A DNA stretch of 64,000 bases. It comes from Gammaproteobacteria bacterium (GTDB lineage Bacteria > Pseudomonadota > Gammaproteobacteria > Eutrophobiales > Eutrophobiaceae). The translations under genes were made by a program, and so were the position numbers. The stretch is from positions 248,001 through 312,000 of the forward strand of contig JANQNX010000009.1 in NCBI GenBank assembly GCA_028279365.1. The letters run 5' to 3'. A model generated the notes under the pieces. That model did no database searches, had not been told where the DNA came from, and worked only from the letters and a program-made list of their open reading frames with translations. Of the stretch, positions 37,495 through 45,301 are shown piece by piece. Within the stretch, counting starts at the first letter, position 1; each line of letters opens with the position of its first letter.

Positions 37495-38247
37495 ATGCTC
37501 TTTTATTGCGTCACCGACCATCTCAACACGCCGCAGAAGTTAATGGATGATGCGGGCATGATCGTCTGGAGTGCAGAGTATGATGCGTTTGGTCGGACGA
37601 CGGTGGATATCAGTTCGACGATTACCCAACAACCGTTACGCTTCCCGGGTCAGTACTATGACGAAGAGACGGGACTGCATTACAACTGGAATCGGTACTA
37701 TGATCCAGATACAGGACGGTACATCACCAGTGACCCGATAGGGTTAGGTGGGGGATTGAATACGTATGGGTATGCGATGCAGAATCCGATTAATTTGATC
37801 GATCCAACAGGGTTGATCACATGGGAAGGTAAAGTCACTGTTTCAGATGTAGGTTATATCTTAGGTGGAGCATTAATAACTGCTGAACTTGAGTCTGAAT
37901 GTATAGATGGTAAGAAATATACAGTTTTTGTTGAAGGTCTAGTTGGGGGAATTAATTTGGGTTTTCTTCCTGTAGGATCTAGTTCTTCAAATGAAAAGCT
38001 TGATGATGGTTTACCTAATATCGATCCTAGTATTTTTAATGGTTCTGCTGAGTTGGGAGTGATTAGTGCTCAAGTTTCAAGAGGGCTTGCAATAACAGAT
38101 TTAAAATTAGGAAGTGCGAGAACTCCGAAAACAGGCAGAAAACCAAATGTAAGTAGCACTACAGGTTTTGGTGAAGGTGCATTAATTACGGTTGGTCGAT
38201 CTTGGTTAAAAGCTCCTCCTCTAGAAGAAAGTTGTGAGTGTGAATAA
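37495..38247 (+). CDS. Orphan Rhs core end with tip B
   Basis: 250 residues. The first about 105 are the Rhs core end, intact in frame: [69 protein letters not shown]. Tip B follows DPTGL: a Gly- and Ser-rich, beta-type sequence (VTVSDVGYILGGALITAELESEC, VEGLVGGINLGFLPVGSSSS) ending SCECE. It has no signal peptide, so it is a silent tip reservoir or used by recombination with the main gene. It overlaps the next gene by one base. Confidence 0.8.
   Translation: MLFYCVTDHLNTPQKLMDDAGMIVWSAEYDAFGRTTVDISSTITQQPLRFPGQYYDEETGLHYNWNRYYDPDTGRYITSDPIGLGGGLNTYGYAMQNPINLIDPTGLITWEGKVTVSDVGYILGGALITAELESECIDGKKYTVFVEGLVGGINLGFLPVGSSSSNEKLDDGLPNIDPSIFNGSAELGVISAQVSRGLAITDLKLGSARTPKTGRKPNVSSTTGFGEGALITVGRSWLKAPPLEESCECE
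37510..37787 (+). repeat. Long direct repeat of the Rhs core end, copy in cassette B
   Basis: About 278 bases from VTDHLNT to AMQNP, repeated with scattered changes at 38643-38921 in cassette C. The main Rhs gene lacks all of this stretch except the last 56 bases. It offers homology for recombination among tips. Confidence 0.85.
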
Positions 38248-38519
38248 TGTTAAATACTTTACTTAATATATTTTTAATTGACAGTATAGTTATGGTTGTT
38301 ATTTACATAGCGATAGTTATTGATACTAAAAGAGCATTTCCTCCCTTATACGATAAAGTAGGTGGAATAAATATACTCAATCCATCTAGGCAGGTAGATA
38401 TATTATCATTTTTGATATGCAGAAAATATGCAACAAATAAAAAAATACATATTTATGATTCTTTCATTTTAAATTTAATAATTTTATTGTTTTTATTTGT
38501 TGCCATCATGCTTGTTTAG
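38247..38519 (+). CDS. Small membrane protein, candidate immunity to tip B
   Basis: 90 residues with an N-terminal helix (LLNIFLIDSIVMVVIYIAIVI) and a C-terminal helix (SFILNLIILLFLFVAIMLV), and a polar middle (KRAFPPLYDKVGGINILNPSRQ). The ATG overlaps the tip B stop (TAATG), so translation is coupled, as usual for toxin-immunity pairs. Function unknown. Confidence 0.65.
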   Translation: MLNTLLNIFLIDSIVMVVIYIAIVIDTKRAFPPLYDKVGGINILNPSRQVDILSFLICRKYATNKKIHIYDSFILNLIILLFLFVAIMLV

Positions 38520-38582
38520 TTAATGATTTAGTGAAGTTCAATTGATGACTAGCAAAAAATTTTCATTACGAACGTGCAATCG

Positions 38583-39207
38583 TTTAGTACCGAAACCGTC
38601 TACCTGCCGCCGCCGCCGGCACCACCAAAGCGTTACTTCTACGTCACCGACCATCTCAACACGTCCCAGTAAGTTAGTGGACGATACCGGTACGATCGTG
38701 TGGAGTGTGGAGTATGATGCGTTTGGCAGCGCGACGGTGAATACAGGCTCGACGATTACCCAACAACCGTTACGCTTCCCGGGTCAGTACTATGATGACG
38801 AGACGGGACTGCACTACAACTGGAACAGATACTATGACCCGGATACAGGACGGTACATTACCTCCGACCCGATAGGGTTAGGTGGGGGATTGAATACCTA
38901 TGGGTATGCGATGCAGAATCCGATTATGTATTGGGATCCAGATGGGTTACGTAATCGTGGAGATGGGAGACGCAGTGATGGAAGCAGGAGTAATACTGGT
39001 GCTAAACGTTCATGTGAAGAGGAGTGCGTGATAAATTTTGCAGGGTTATCAATTTTTTCTTCAGGAATAGGTGGTGGTTTGGGCATGCTTGCCAAAAGTG
39101 GAGTTTCACAATTATTCATCCATCTAGGTTCACGAACAGATACTGTTTATAGTTCTATTGGACTAGGAGAATGTTTGGAACAATGTGAAGAAAAGGTGTG
39201 TAGATAA
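38583..39207 (+). pseudogene. Orphan Rhs core end with tip C, frameshifted
   Basis: The core starts with [26 protein letters not shown] and then meets TAA at 38670. Comparison with copy B (CAGAAGTTA against CAGTAAGTTA) shows one extra T at about 38670; removing it restores [19 protein letters not shown] and the rest through DPDGL. An ATG frame from 38542 exists, but its first 43 residues are out of phase with the core and not meaningful. Tip C (about 87 residues) has Cys clusters SCEEEC and [11 protein letters not shown] around a hydrophobic middle, like tip A. Confidence 0.8.
38643..38921 (+). repeat. Long direct repeat of the Rhs core end, copy in cassette C
   Basis: Partner of 37510-37787, with the extra T at about 38670 and substitutions elsewhere. 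The last 56 bases are the repeat shared by all three copies. Confidence 0.85.
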
Positions 39208-39395
39208 TGAAACTAAATTTCATTTTTATTATTTTCTCATTAAATTGTTTTCTATGTTTAGCGCTAGTAAAAAGAAAATCATTAGTAGGAGATATAAATG
39301 ATAACTATCTAATCATATCTTTAGTATTTTGTGCAATTTTTGGAATATGGTTTTTATATCTAAAATTTAGTAAGAAAAATAAGATAGAAAATTAA
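39207..39395 (+). CDS. Two-helix membrane miniprotein, candidate immunity to tip C
   Basis: 62 residues with two hydrophobic helices (FIFIIFSLNCFLCLALV and YLIISLVFCAIFGIWFLYL) joined by KRKSLVGDINDN. The ATG overlaps the tip C stop (TAATG), so the two are coupled. It is homologous to the protein at 40152: both have K-x-K, a G, then Y(L/I)IIS or YIISS and GIW near the end of helix two. Function unknown. Confidence 0.65.
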   Translation: MKLNFIFIIFSLNCFLCLALVKRKSLVGDINDNYLIISLVFCAIFGIWFLYLKFSKKNKIEN

Positions 39396-39396
39396 G

Positions 39397-39522
39397 CAAT
39401 CTGGAAAATGTGGAGGTATTGAAGGAGGTGGTGTAACCGTAGGTTTTGGTCCAGGTGCTGGTATTTCTTGAGGTGTGGATAATTTTACTATAATTAAAAT
39501 TGAATGTAAGAATACGCCTTAA
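39397..39522 (+). pseudogene. Remnant of a fourth Rhs tip (glycine-rich end)
   Basis: A frame with one internal TGA reads QSGKCGGIEGGGVTVGFGPG, then stop, then GVDNFTIIKIECKNTP. The Gly-rich beta pattern is like that at the end of tip B, so it is probably the last piece of a lost tip. It has no start and no core. Confidence 0.55.
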
Positions 39523-39552
39523 GAGTGCAAAAAACTGCGGAGAATAAACTAA

Positions 39553-39759
39553 ATGCAAGCTGATAAAAGAACAATTATTGTATATTTATTTATGTTTGGT
39601 GGTATCGCGATTGCATTGCTATCATTTAAATTACATCTTAGTGACTCAATTACATCAGCTTTAACATCAATTGGTTTGATATCTGTTTTTATAGGTGTTG
39701 GTATTAAATTTTTTGACATATTTGAAAATATAAAGAGTAAAAATAAAGTGTCAGACTAA
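39553..39759 (+). CDS. Small membrane protein following the tip remnant
   Basis: 68 residues with two helices (IIVYLFMFGGIAIALLSF and ALTSIGLISVFIGVGIKFF) and a charged tail (NIKSKNKVSD). It lies 30 bases after the tip remnant, in immunity-gene position, with a GGAG ribosome site. Function unknown. Confidence 0.55.
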   Translation: MQADKRTIIVYLFMFGGIAIALLSFKLHLSDSITSALTSIGLISVFIGVGIKFFDIFENIKSKNKVSD

Positions 39760-39862
39760 ACATTCTATAAATTCTTTTTAAAGGCTCTTAACGGAGTTTT
39801 TTATTGACTAGTTTGCTTGGAGACTTCTGTTTGGCATTCCAGTTAAAATATAATGAGAAAAT

Positions 39863-40164
39863 ATGGCTAAATCGTACACTATTAAAGATAAAAATGAGCT
39901 TACGTGGGGATCATTCTCTATTGTTTCAGAAAAATTCGGTAATATTCATGGTTATTTAAAACCAACAACTGAATTTTCTGAGTACGTAATGTATTTTTAG
40001 AACATGAAAAACTCTTGTCAGATTCTGAGTCAACTGGGGATGAGACTGCACAAAAAATTATCGAGCTGGGAGCTTATCTAATTGATAATGAAAGCGATAA
40101 AAAGATAGATATAAAAAATATTATCTTTATTAGTGAAAATTTATTAGTTACATGCGAAATATAA
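39863..40164 (+). pseudogene. Immunity-like small soluble protein gene, frameshifted
   Basis: An ATG at 39863 (MAKSYTIKDKNELTWGSFSI) runs to TAG at 39998-40000. Adding one T to the TTTTT run at 39994-39998 restores a 100-residue protein continuing FLEHEKLLSDSESTGDETAQKIIE and ending ENLLVTCEI at 40164. The soluble acidic make-up and position fit an immunity protein. It may be a true one-base deletion or a sequencing error. No family named. Confidence 0.55.
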
Positions 40165-40349
40165 TAAGAAATATTGTGACTAATAAAGTAGTTTCGACAG
40201 GATGTTTTTTTTGCTTTGTATTATTTCTTACGTTGCTAAAACAAAAGGGCATTGCTGGAATCCATAATGATATTTACATTATTTCTTCACTTATATTGAC
40301 TTTAATTTTAGGAATATGGGCTTTTTATCTAACGAAATTTAAGAATTAG
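40152..40349 (+). CDS. Two-helix membrane miniprotein, paralogue of the one at 39207
   Basis: 65 residues: an N-terminal basic stretch (MRNIIRNIVTNK), helix one (CFFCFVLFLTLL), loop KQKGIAGIHNDI and helix two (YIISSLILTLILGIWAFYL). Loop and second helix match the protein at 39207. Its start overlaps the end of the preceding frameshifted gene by 13 bases. Function unknown; candidate immunity. Confidence 0.6.
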   Translation: MRNIIRNIVTNKVVSTGCFFCFVLFLTLLKQKGIAGIHNDIYIISSLILTLILGIWAFYLTKFKN

Positions 40350-40675
40350 TATAAATATAAAGTGTAAATAATTTGTGGCTCAACCCAAATCCACCATTTA
40401 AGAATATTCCGTTGCTACAAAAGGTAACCGCCTATTACTTGATCCTAGTGAAGTCGTAATAGCACTACCGGCACCTAACAATACGATGCGGTCGGTAACC
40501 TCATTAATGATAGGCAGTACACCTACCACTACGACGAGACCAGTCGTCTACAGGAAGTGAAATAAATCATTTTTTATGATCAGGGCAAAGTTAGCAGCTT
40601 GCTGATAAAAGTTAAGTTTTATTTCTACTGGCCGATATACGAGCTAACAAGAATAATTGACTTTGGAATAACACC
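40350..40675. other. Intergenic region holding a YD-repeat remnant
   Basis: A 326-base gap. Apart from the remnant at 40482-40565, no gene is seen. The final 110 bases must hold the promoter and ribosome site of the chemotaxis transducer. Confidence 0.5.
40482..40565 (+). pseudogene. YD-repeat remnant closing the Rhs array
   Basis: The 28-codon frame YDAVGNLINDRQYTYHYDET then SRLQEVK and stop closely matches 35365-35454 of the main Rhs gene (YDAVGNLIDDGQNTYHYDET). It is a stranded piece of Rhs core and shows that the array once extended this far. Confidence 0.75.
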
Positions 40676-41986
40676 ATGTTTTTAAAGAAAGACGACAAAG
40701 AGCTGGTTGCATTGAAGACCAAACTCGATGAACAGCAAGCGCTGCTGAATGCGATGGATCGCGCATTGGCACGTATTGAGTTTCAACCGGACGGAATTAT
40801 CATCGATGCCAATGATAATTTTTTAATGACGGTGGGCTATCAGAAAGAAGATATTGTTGGCCAGCATCACCGTATTTTTTGTGAGCCGGACTACGCGCAA
40901 TCATCGGACTATCAACATTTTTGGGAGGAGCTTCGAGACGGCAACCCACATTCTGGCAGAGTTAAACGTGTTGATGCAGCGGGAAAAATAATTTGGTTGG
41001 AAGCAACGTATAGTCCGGTTTATAACGGGCAGGACGAGCTAATCAAGGTGATCAAATTTGCCTCTGAAGTCACAGAACAGGTGTTGCAGGAGCAGGATAC
41101 GACAGCAAAACTGGAGTCATTAAATCTTTCAACCGCGATTATTGAGTTCAACACGCAGGGTGAGGTGATTGATTGTAACGATAATTTTCTTGCTACAGTG
41201 AAATACGAAAAGTCAGATTTGATAGGTAAGCATCATCGTATTTTTTGCAAATCGGACTATGCACAAAGTGATGCTTATCAACAGTTTTGGAATAATCTGA
41301 GTGCTGGCCATATTAGTACCGGGACCTTCGAAAGAATCGACAGCATGGGTAATACCGTTTGGTTGCAAGCCACGTATAACCCGATTTACAAAGATGGCAA
41401 GCTGTTTAAGTTTATTAAATTTGCGCATGATATTACTGAAAGCATGAATAAAACCCATTTGGGTCATGACAAAGCTGCGACCGCGTGTGATATTTCAAAC
41501 ATGACTTCGGAGATCGCAACGGCAGGCTCGTCGGTCATCAGTAACGCTGTTGATGAAATGAAAAAAATTGCTGCCAAGGTGCGATATTCTTCCGAACATA
41601 TAGAGAGCCTGAATAAACAATCAAGCGAAATCGGTAGCATTATCAAAACAATTCAGGACATTGCCGATCAAACCAATTTACTGGCTTTGAATGCTGCGAT
41701 AGAAGCAGCAAGGGCTGGAGAGCAAGGCCGGGGGTTTGCGGTCGTTGCCGATGAGGTCAGGACGTTGGCGGCACGCACATCCGAATCAACGGCTGAGATT
41801 GCGAACATGATTAGCCTGATTCAGGAGAATACCAGCAATGCATCGGATAGCATGGGTGCTTGTCTTGAGCAGGCAAATACAGGCGCAGAACTGGCGAATG
41901 AAGCTGGCGAAGTGATTCATGATATTCAATCGAGTATTCATGAACTCAATCAGGCAATGGATAATCTTTCCCAGACGTTATCTTAA
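40676..41986 (+). CDS. Soluble methyl-accepting chemotaxis transducer with two PAS domains
   Basis: 436 residues. Two tandem PAS domains (about 33-136 and 152-257), each with the pattern [24 protein letters not shown] and [20 protein letters not shown], so they arose by duplication. Then a coiled-coil signalling domain with the conserved tip [20 protein letters not shown] and [15 protein letters not shown]. No membrane segment, so it senses inside the cell, perhaps redox or oxygen through a flavin or haem. The C-terminus is short, without a CheR-binding pentapeptide. Confidence 0.92.
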   Translation: MFLKKDDKELVALKTKLDEQQALLNAMDRALARIEFQPDGIIIDANDNFLMTVGYQKEDIVGQHHRIFCEPDYAQSSDYQHFWEELRDGNPHSGRVKRVDAAGKIIWLEATYSPVYNGQDELIKVIKFASEVTEQVLQEQDTTAKLESLNLSTAIIEFNTQGEVIDCNDNFLATVKYEKSDLIGKHHRIFCKSDYAQSDAYQQFWNNLSAGHISTGTFERIDSMGNTVWLQATYNPIYKDGKLFKFIKFAHDITESMNKTHLGHDKAATACDISNMTSEIATAGSSVISNAVDEMKKIAAKVRYSSEHIESLNKQSSEIGSIIKTIQDIADQTNLLALNAAIEAARAGEQGRGFAVVADEVRTLAARTSESTAEIANMISLIQENTSNASDSMGACLEQANTGAELANEAGEVIHDIQSSIHELNQAMDNLSQTLS

Positions 41987-41989
41987 GTT

Positions 41990-42016
41990 CAGCAACCCGC
42001 TTAAAGCGGGTTGCTG
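41990..42016. terminator. Hairpin between convergent chemotaxis and beta-propeller genes
   Basis: Perfect 12-base arms CAGCAACCCGCT and AGCGGGTTGCTG with loop TAA, three bases after the transducer stop and 10 before the convergent gene stop. No T-run on either side, but position and strength suit a bidirectional terminator. Confidence 0.6.
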
Positions 42017-42026
42017 ATATGCGGGT

Positions 42027-43634
42027 TTAATGAAAAAAGCCGGGCTTTCTAAAAATGGAGTAAATGGTGGTGGTACCACTGACTTCATTGGTTACGACCA
42101 GTAATGGGCGTCTAATCGGGCTTTCATTGGCTTCAATAAACAGCAAACCCTCAGGGCCGAGGTCGCCTGCTGTTCCCGCTTCGGCGTTGCCATTGAAGTC
42201 GCGATTATTAAAGAACTGTACGAACTGTGGAGCAATCGGATTTGTCACGTTATACACCATAATGCCACCATGTCGTTCCAATCCGATGAACGCATAATAG
42301 TCATCACCTATCTTACCTACCGTGATACCTTCTGGCTCGACACCTTTATCATCACTTCGATTATCGAATGAACCGTTCTCATCATTAGTTGAGTTGAAGT
42401 TGTCCGGGTTGAGCTTTGCAATCAAACGCTCGAAGTCTGAGCCTGAGTCATAGATCATCTCACCGGCTGAGTTAAGGATTGAGAATGAGCGTCCACCATA
42501 GGCATGAATGACATCAATATCACCATCGCCATCGGTATCTCCCGTTGCCGTGGTGATCTTTAATCTGCCTAATGCGGCATCGTCAGCCAGCGTGTTGATA
42601 TCAGGATAGGCATAGGGATCAACAATAAAGTCCTCGCCGACATCCTTGACCCGGGCTTCTTCACTAAAGCCGTCATAGTCACGTGCGTCACCTTCGTTGG
42701 CAATGAGCAGATAGGTTTCGCCATCCACTTCATAAGAGGCAATGGCATCAGGTTGATACATGCCGACCACAGGCCAGGTAGTGATGTTGATTTCACCGTC
42801 TCTGTCGCTGGCATCGATGGCATTTTGGATCACATCATAGTTCTTGGTACCGAGTGGTACGATGTCGGTGACGGTTGATGCGTATAGATCAACAATGGCG
42901 ATGGCGTTGTTCTCCTGTAGTGTCACCCAGGCAGTCGATGAATCGCTAGAGACGGTAATATATTCAGGTTCCAGATCTTGTGCGACAGTTGCATTCGGCC
43001 CAAACACACGTACCGGTTCCAGGTTCATGCCATTAAAGGCAGTAAAACCTGCTTCAGTGACATCGGCGCTAGTGATATTTTTTACACCACCAGCCAGATT
43101 GATGATGCTGATGCTGCCTTCAGGATCAATAACATAATCATCATCGGGCTCCCCTTCATTCGCGACAACCAGCTTGCTGCCGTCAGGGGTAAAAGTCAGC
43201 ATGTCGGGCAGGGCACCGACTTCCACGCTATTAATGAATCGACCGCGACGATTAAAAAACACAACCGAACCCGGGTCTTGTGCAGTTTCAGCCTCAACTG
43301 CAACCGCGACAATTCCATCTTTAACTGCAACGCTGTTTACGCCGGCACCATAGGGTGAAAGATCAATGGTAAATCGTAGTCTTGGTTTGAATACATTTCT
43401 AATACTGATCACATCGACCGAATTGGCGTTGGCATTGGTGACATAAAGGCGTTTTCGTCTTGAATCATAAGCAGCGATTTCGGCGGCGCCATCATCAAAT
43501 ACGCCAGATGCGTAGGTGCTTATTGGAAACAAACTGATGTCAGCTTTTGCACTAAAGTTGGTTTCCGCTACTGCGACCATGCTGGTTGCAAACAGGCTTA
43601 TACCGACGACAGTACATTTAACTATATCTTGCAT
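42027..43634 (-). CDS. Secreted choice-of-anchor I beta-propeller protein
   Basis: 535 residues with a signal peptide (about 1-23, TVVGISLFATSMVAVA). The mature part has repeats of the propeller type: RLYVTNANANSVDVISI, PDMLTFTPDGSKLVVANEGEPDDDY, EPEYITVSSDSSTAWVTLQENNAIAIVD and GVEPEGITVGKIGDDYYAFIGLERHGGI. This is the choice-of-anchor I family, alkaline-phosphatase-like surface or periplasmic proteins of unknown activity. No anchor is visible at the C-terminus. It is preceded by 215 bases without genes. Confidence 0.85.
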   Translation of the reverse strand: MQDIVKCTVVGISLFATSMVAVAETNFSAKADISLFPISTYASGVFDDGAAEIAAYDSRRKRLYVTNANANSVDVISIRNVFKPRLRFTIDLSPYGAGVNSVAVKDGIVAVAVEAETAQDPGSVVFFNRRGRFINSVEVGALPDMLTFTPDGSKLVVANEGEPDDDYVIDPEGSISIINLAGGVKNITSADVTEAGFTAFNGMNLEPVRVFGPNATVAQDLEPEYITVSSDSSTAWVTLQENNAIAIVDLYASTVTDIVPLGTKNYDVIQNAIDASDRDGEINITTWPVVGMYQPDAIASYEVDGETYLLIANEGDARDYDGFSEEARVKDVGEDFIVDPYAYPDINTLADDAALGRLKITTATGDTDGDGDIDVIHAYGGRSFSILNSAGEMIYDSGSDFERLIAKLNPDNFNSTNDENGSFDNRSDDKGVEPEGITVGKIGDDYYAFIGLERHGGIMVYNVTNPIAPQFVQFFNNRDFNGNAEAGTAGDLGPEGLLFIEANESPIRRPLLVVTNEVSGTTTIYSIFRKPGFFH

Positions 43635-43849
43635 ATTCTCCTCCCAGTTATATGAAGATTTCGATTTAAAGAAGCAGCAAGGTTAGTGAAATAATATGTC
43701 GATATGATGAATTCAAATTGAAAAATATAAATTAATACAAAGACTTACGCATTCTTTTGTATACATAAAGTATGCGCAATATATGCGCATCTGATTGATA
43801 TTAACTCAGAGATTAATGGTGGAGATTTGTTGTTGCGATGTAGCCCATG
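43635..43849. other. AT-rich intergenic region before the beta-propeller gene
   Basis: No gene seen. It should hold the promoter of the minus-strand beta-propeller gene. Two ATGCGCA direct repeats (at about 43771 and 43782) lie about 140 bases upstream of its ATG and might be a regulator site. Confidence 0.35.
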
Positions 43850-43875
43850 GAAATGGTGGGCCGTGGGCGATTCGA
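43850..43875. repeat. Partial duplicate of the tRNA-Lys 3' end
   Basis: A 26-base sequence identical to 44013-44038, covering the CCA end, acceptor 3' strand and part of the T arm of the tRNA-Lys gene, in the same orientation. After it the copy leaves the tRNA sequence and runs into a hairpin-rich stretch. Such duplications of a tRNA 3' end mark past integration or element insertion. Confidence 0.85.
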
Positions 43876-43960
43876 CAATACTGACAGGATCAGTATTGGA
43901 CGCACGTAGTGCGCCCGCAGGGTAAAAGCCATGGATGGCTTTTATCAGCGTCCGACCAAT
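43876..43960. repeat. Hairpin-rich element inserted into a tRNA-Lys copy
   Basis: Three successive hairpins: CAATACTGA/TCAGTATTG (43876-43898), CGCAC/GTGCG (43901-43913) and TAAAAGCCAT/ATGGCTTTTA (43923-43944). The element is bounded on the left by the tRNA 3'-end copy and on the right by CCGACCAAT (43952-43960), which is also found in the tRNA (44043-44051). It looks like a small mobile palindromic element in a decayed tRNA copy. Confidence 0.6.
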
Positions 43961-44016
43961 CCCTTTTTAATCCATTGGTTCAAATTAATTCTGATTAATA
44001 TTGTGGATGTATGAAA

Positions 44017-44092
44017 TGGTGGGCCGTGGGCGATTCGAACGCCCGACCAATGGATTAAAAATCCACTGCTCTACCGGCTGAGCTAACGGCCC
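44017..44092 (-). tRNA. tRNA-Lys (anticodon TTT)
   Basis: A 76-base tRNA with encoded CCA. Acceptor stem GGGCCGT pairs with ACGGCCC; D arm AGCTCAGCCGGTAGAGC; anticodon loop TTTTTAA gives TTT for Lys; T arm CGGGCGTTCGAATCGCCC shows the GTTCGAATC T loop. All arms pair. Confidence 0.97.
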
Positions 44093-44102
44093 AATCGAGT
44101 GA

Positions 44103-44132
44103 TTCTTATGTGGAAGTGCCTGTCTGAATCAA
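44103..44132 (-). promoter_or_regulatory. Candidate promoter of tRNA-Lys
   Basis: On the minus strand: TTGATT (44132-44127), 18 bases, TAAGAA (44108-44103), ending about 10 bases before the tRNA 5' end. Position and spacing are typical of tRNA promoters. Confidence 0.45.
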
Positions 44133-44269
44133 CAAAGGCGGCGATGATACCCAAGAATCGTCTGCGGGTAAAATAGTTCGGGTAAAATAGATAAACAGCC
44201 TTGATTTTATGCTTGGACAACCCTATTTTCGCGATATTCTTTTTATATAGCCTTTTTGGAGTGCAAAAC

Positions 44270-44581
44270 GTGCCGATTTACGAATACAAATGTGAATATT
44301 GTGGACATCAATTGGAGATGCTACAAAAAATCAGCGATGACCCGGCCAAAACATGCCCGGCATGTGGGCAGGATGGCTTAAAAAAATTGGTGTCTGCAGC
44401 GGCATTTAAGTTGAAGGGCACGGGCTGGTACGAGACCGATTTCAAAGACAAGAAACCGAAGACCGATACTAAGCCTGTTGCTGACACAAAAGCCCAAAAA
44501 GATAAAAAAAGCGATACCAAGACTGATTCCAAAACGGCCGACACCAAGGCGAGTCCTAAAAAAGCCGCCGGTTCTGATTAG
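44270..44581 (+). CDS. FmdB-family zinc-ribbon protein
   Basis: About 103 residues from a GTG at 44270 ([16 protein letters not shown], the canonical FmdB start; GGAG lies 9 bases upstream). An upstream ATG at 44201 adds 23 residues that are not family-like. The zinc ribbon has CEYC and CPAC pairs, with [20 protein letters not shown] next, then a Lys/Asp/Thr-rich tail with repeats of DTK. FmdB proteins are putative regulators, often placed before DUF502 and aspS as here. Confidence 0.9.
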   Translation: MPIYEYKCEYCGHQLEMLQKISDDPAKTCPACGQDGLKKLVSAAAFKLKGTGWYETDFKDKKPKTDTKPVADTKAQKDKKSDTKTDSKTADTKASPKKAAGSD

Positions 44582-44607
44582 CGAACGCCTTTTTCAATAA
44601 TCAGCTT

Positions 44608-45261
44608 GTGAGCACGCTACGCAAATACATTATTGCCGGTTTACTGGTGTGGCTGCCTTTGGCCGCAACAGTAGTCATCATCAAGCTGGTCATTGATTTG
44701 CTTGATAAGACCATATTGTTGCTCCCGCCGGAATACCAACCGGCTAATTTACTCGGGTTTTCGTTGCCAGGCTTCGGCATCGTGTTTGCCATCTCGGTAT
44801 TACTATTGACCGGCATGCTGGCGGCAAACCTGTTCGGTCGCAGACTGGTGAATATCTGGGAATCGATATTGAATCGGATACCGCTGGTTCGTACTATCTA
44901 TAATAGCGTTAAGCAGATCTCGACAACGCTACTCGATTCTAACGGTAAGTCATTTCGTAAAGTAGTGATGCTGGAGTATCCGCGTATAGGTGTCTGGAGT
45001 ATCGCTTTTTTGACAAATGAAAGCGTAAACAGCGAAATCGAAACCATAAAAAGTGAGTTGGCCGCAGTATTCATTCCGACCACGCCAAACCCGACATCCG
45101 GATTTATCATTATGGCGCCCAAAGCTGACATCATTGAGTTGAACATGACCGTCGAGGAGGGCTTCAAATTTATCATTTCGATGGGCGTCATCATTCCTGA
45201 TGGCCCGCTAAAAGCAGAAATAATCCGCAATAAAGTTGCGCAAACCGCGACTGACTCGTAA
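44608..45261 (+). CDS. DUF502 family membrane protein
   Basis: 217 residues from a GTG. Two membrane helices (YIIAGLLVWLPLAATVVIIKLVIDLL and PGFGIVFAISVLLLTGMLAANLFG), then a soluble domain with PLVRTIYNSVKQISTTLLDSNGKSFRKVVMLEYPR and the GVIIPD C-terminal motif. This is DUF502 (COG2928). Function unknown. Next to fmdB and aspS, a very common neighbourhood. Confidence 0.92.
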   Translation: MSTLRKYIIAGLLVWLPLAATVVIIKLVIDLLDKTILLLPPEYQPANLLGFSLPGFGIVFAISVLLLTGMLAANLFGRRLVNIWESILNRIPLVRTIYNSVKQISTTLLDSNGKSFRKVVMLEYPRIGVWSIAFLTNESVNSEIETIKSELAAVFIPTTPNPTSGFIIMAPKADIIELNMTVEEGFKFIISMGVIIPDGPLKAEIIRNKVAQTATDS

Positions 45262-45301
45262 GATTCCGCCCTTTGTTTAACGCCGGGACGGAAGAATATC
45301 C

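Noticed and set aside
38542..38671. N-terminus of the frame from 38542 as real protein
   Set aside because: It is rich in Arg, His and Ser and is the wrong phase of the Rhs core, which reads correctly in another frame until an extra T at about 38670.
43635..44016. CRISPR array or riboswitch near the tRNA gene
   Set aside because: The hairpins differ from one another, are not evenly spaced, and no cas gene or known aptamer is present.
31656..44092. Whole Rhs-to-tRNA-Lys stretch as an integrative genomic island
   Set aside because: A tRNA gene and a 3'-end duplication are present, but no integrase, excisionase or second att copy near 31.6 kb was seen; the duplication is only 163 bases away.
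44165..44190. Tandem 12-base repeat CGGGTAAAATAG before fmdB
   Set aside because: Only two units; probably a local duplication around promoter-like sequence, too little to support a function.
44201..44269. fmdB starting at 44201
   Set aside because: The added 23 residues are hydrophobic and not family-like; PIYEYKC right after the GTG at 44270 is the canonical start and has a ribosome site.
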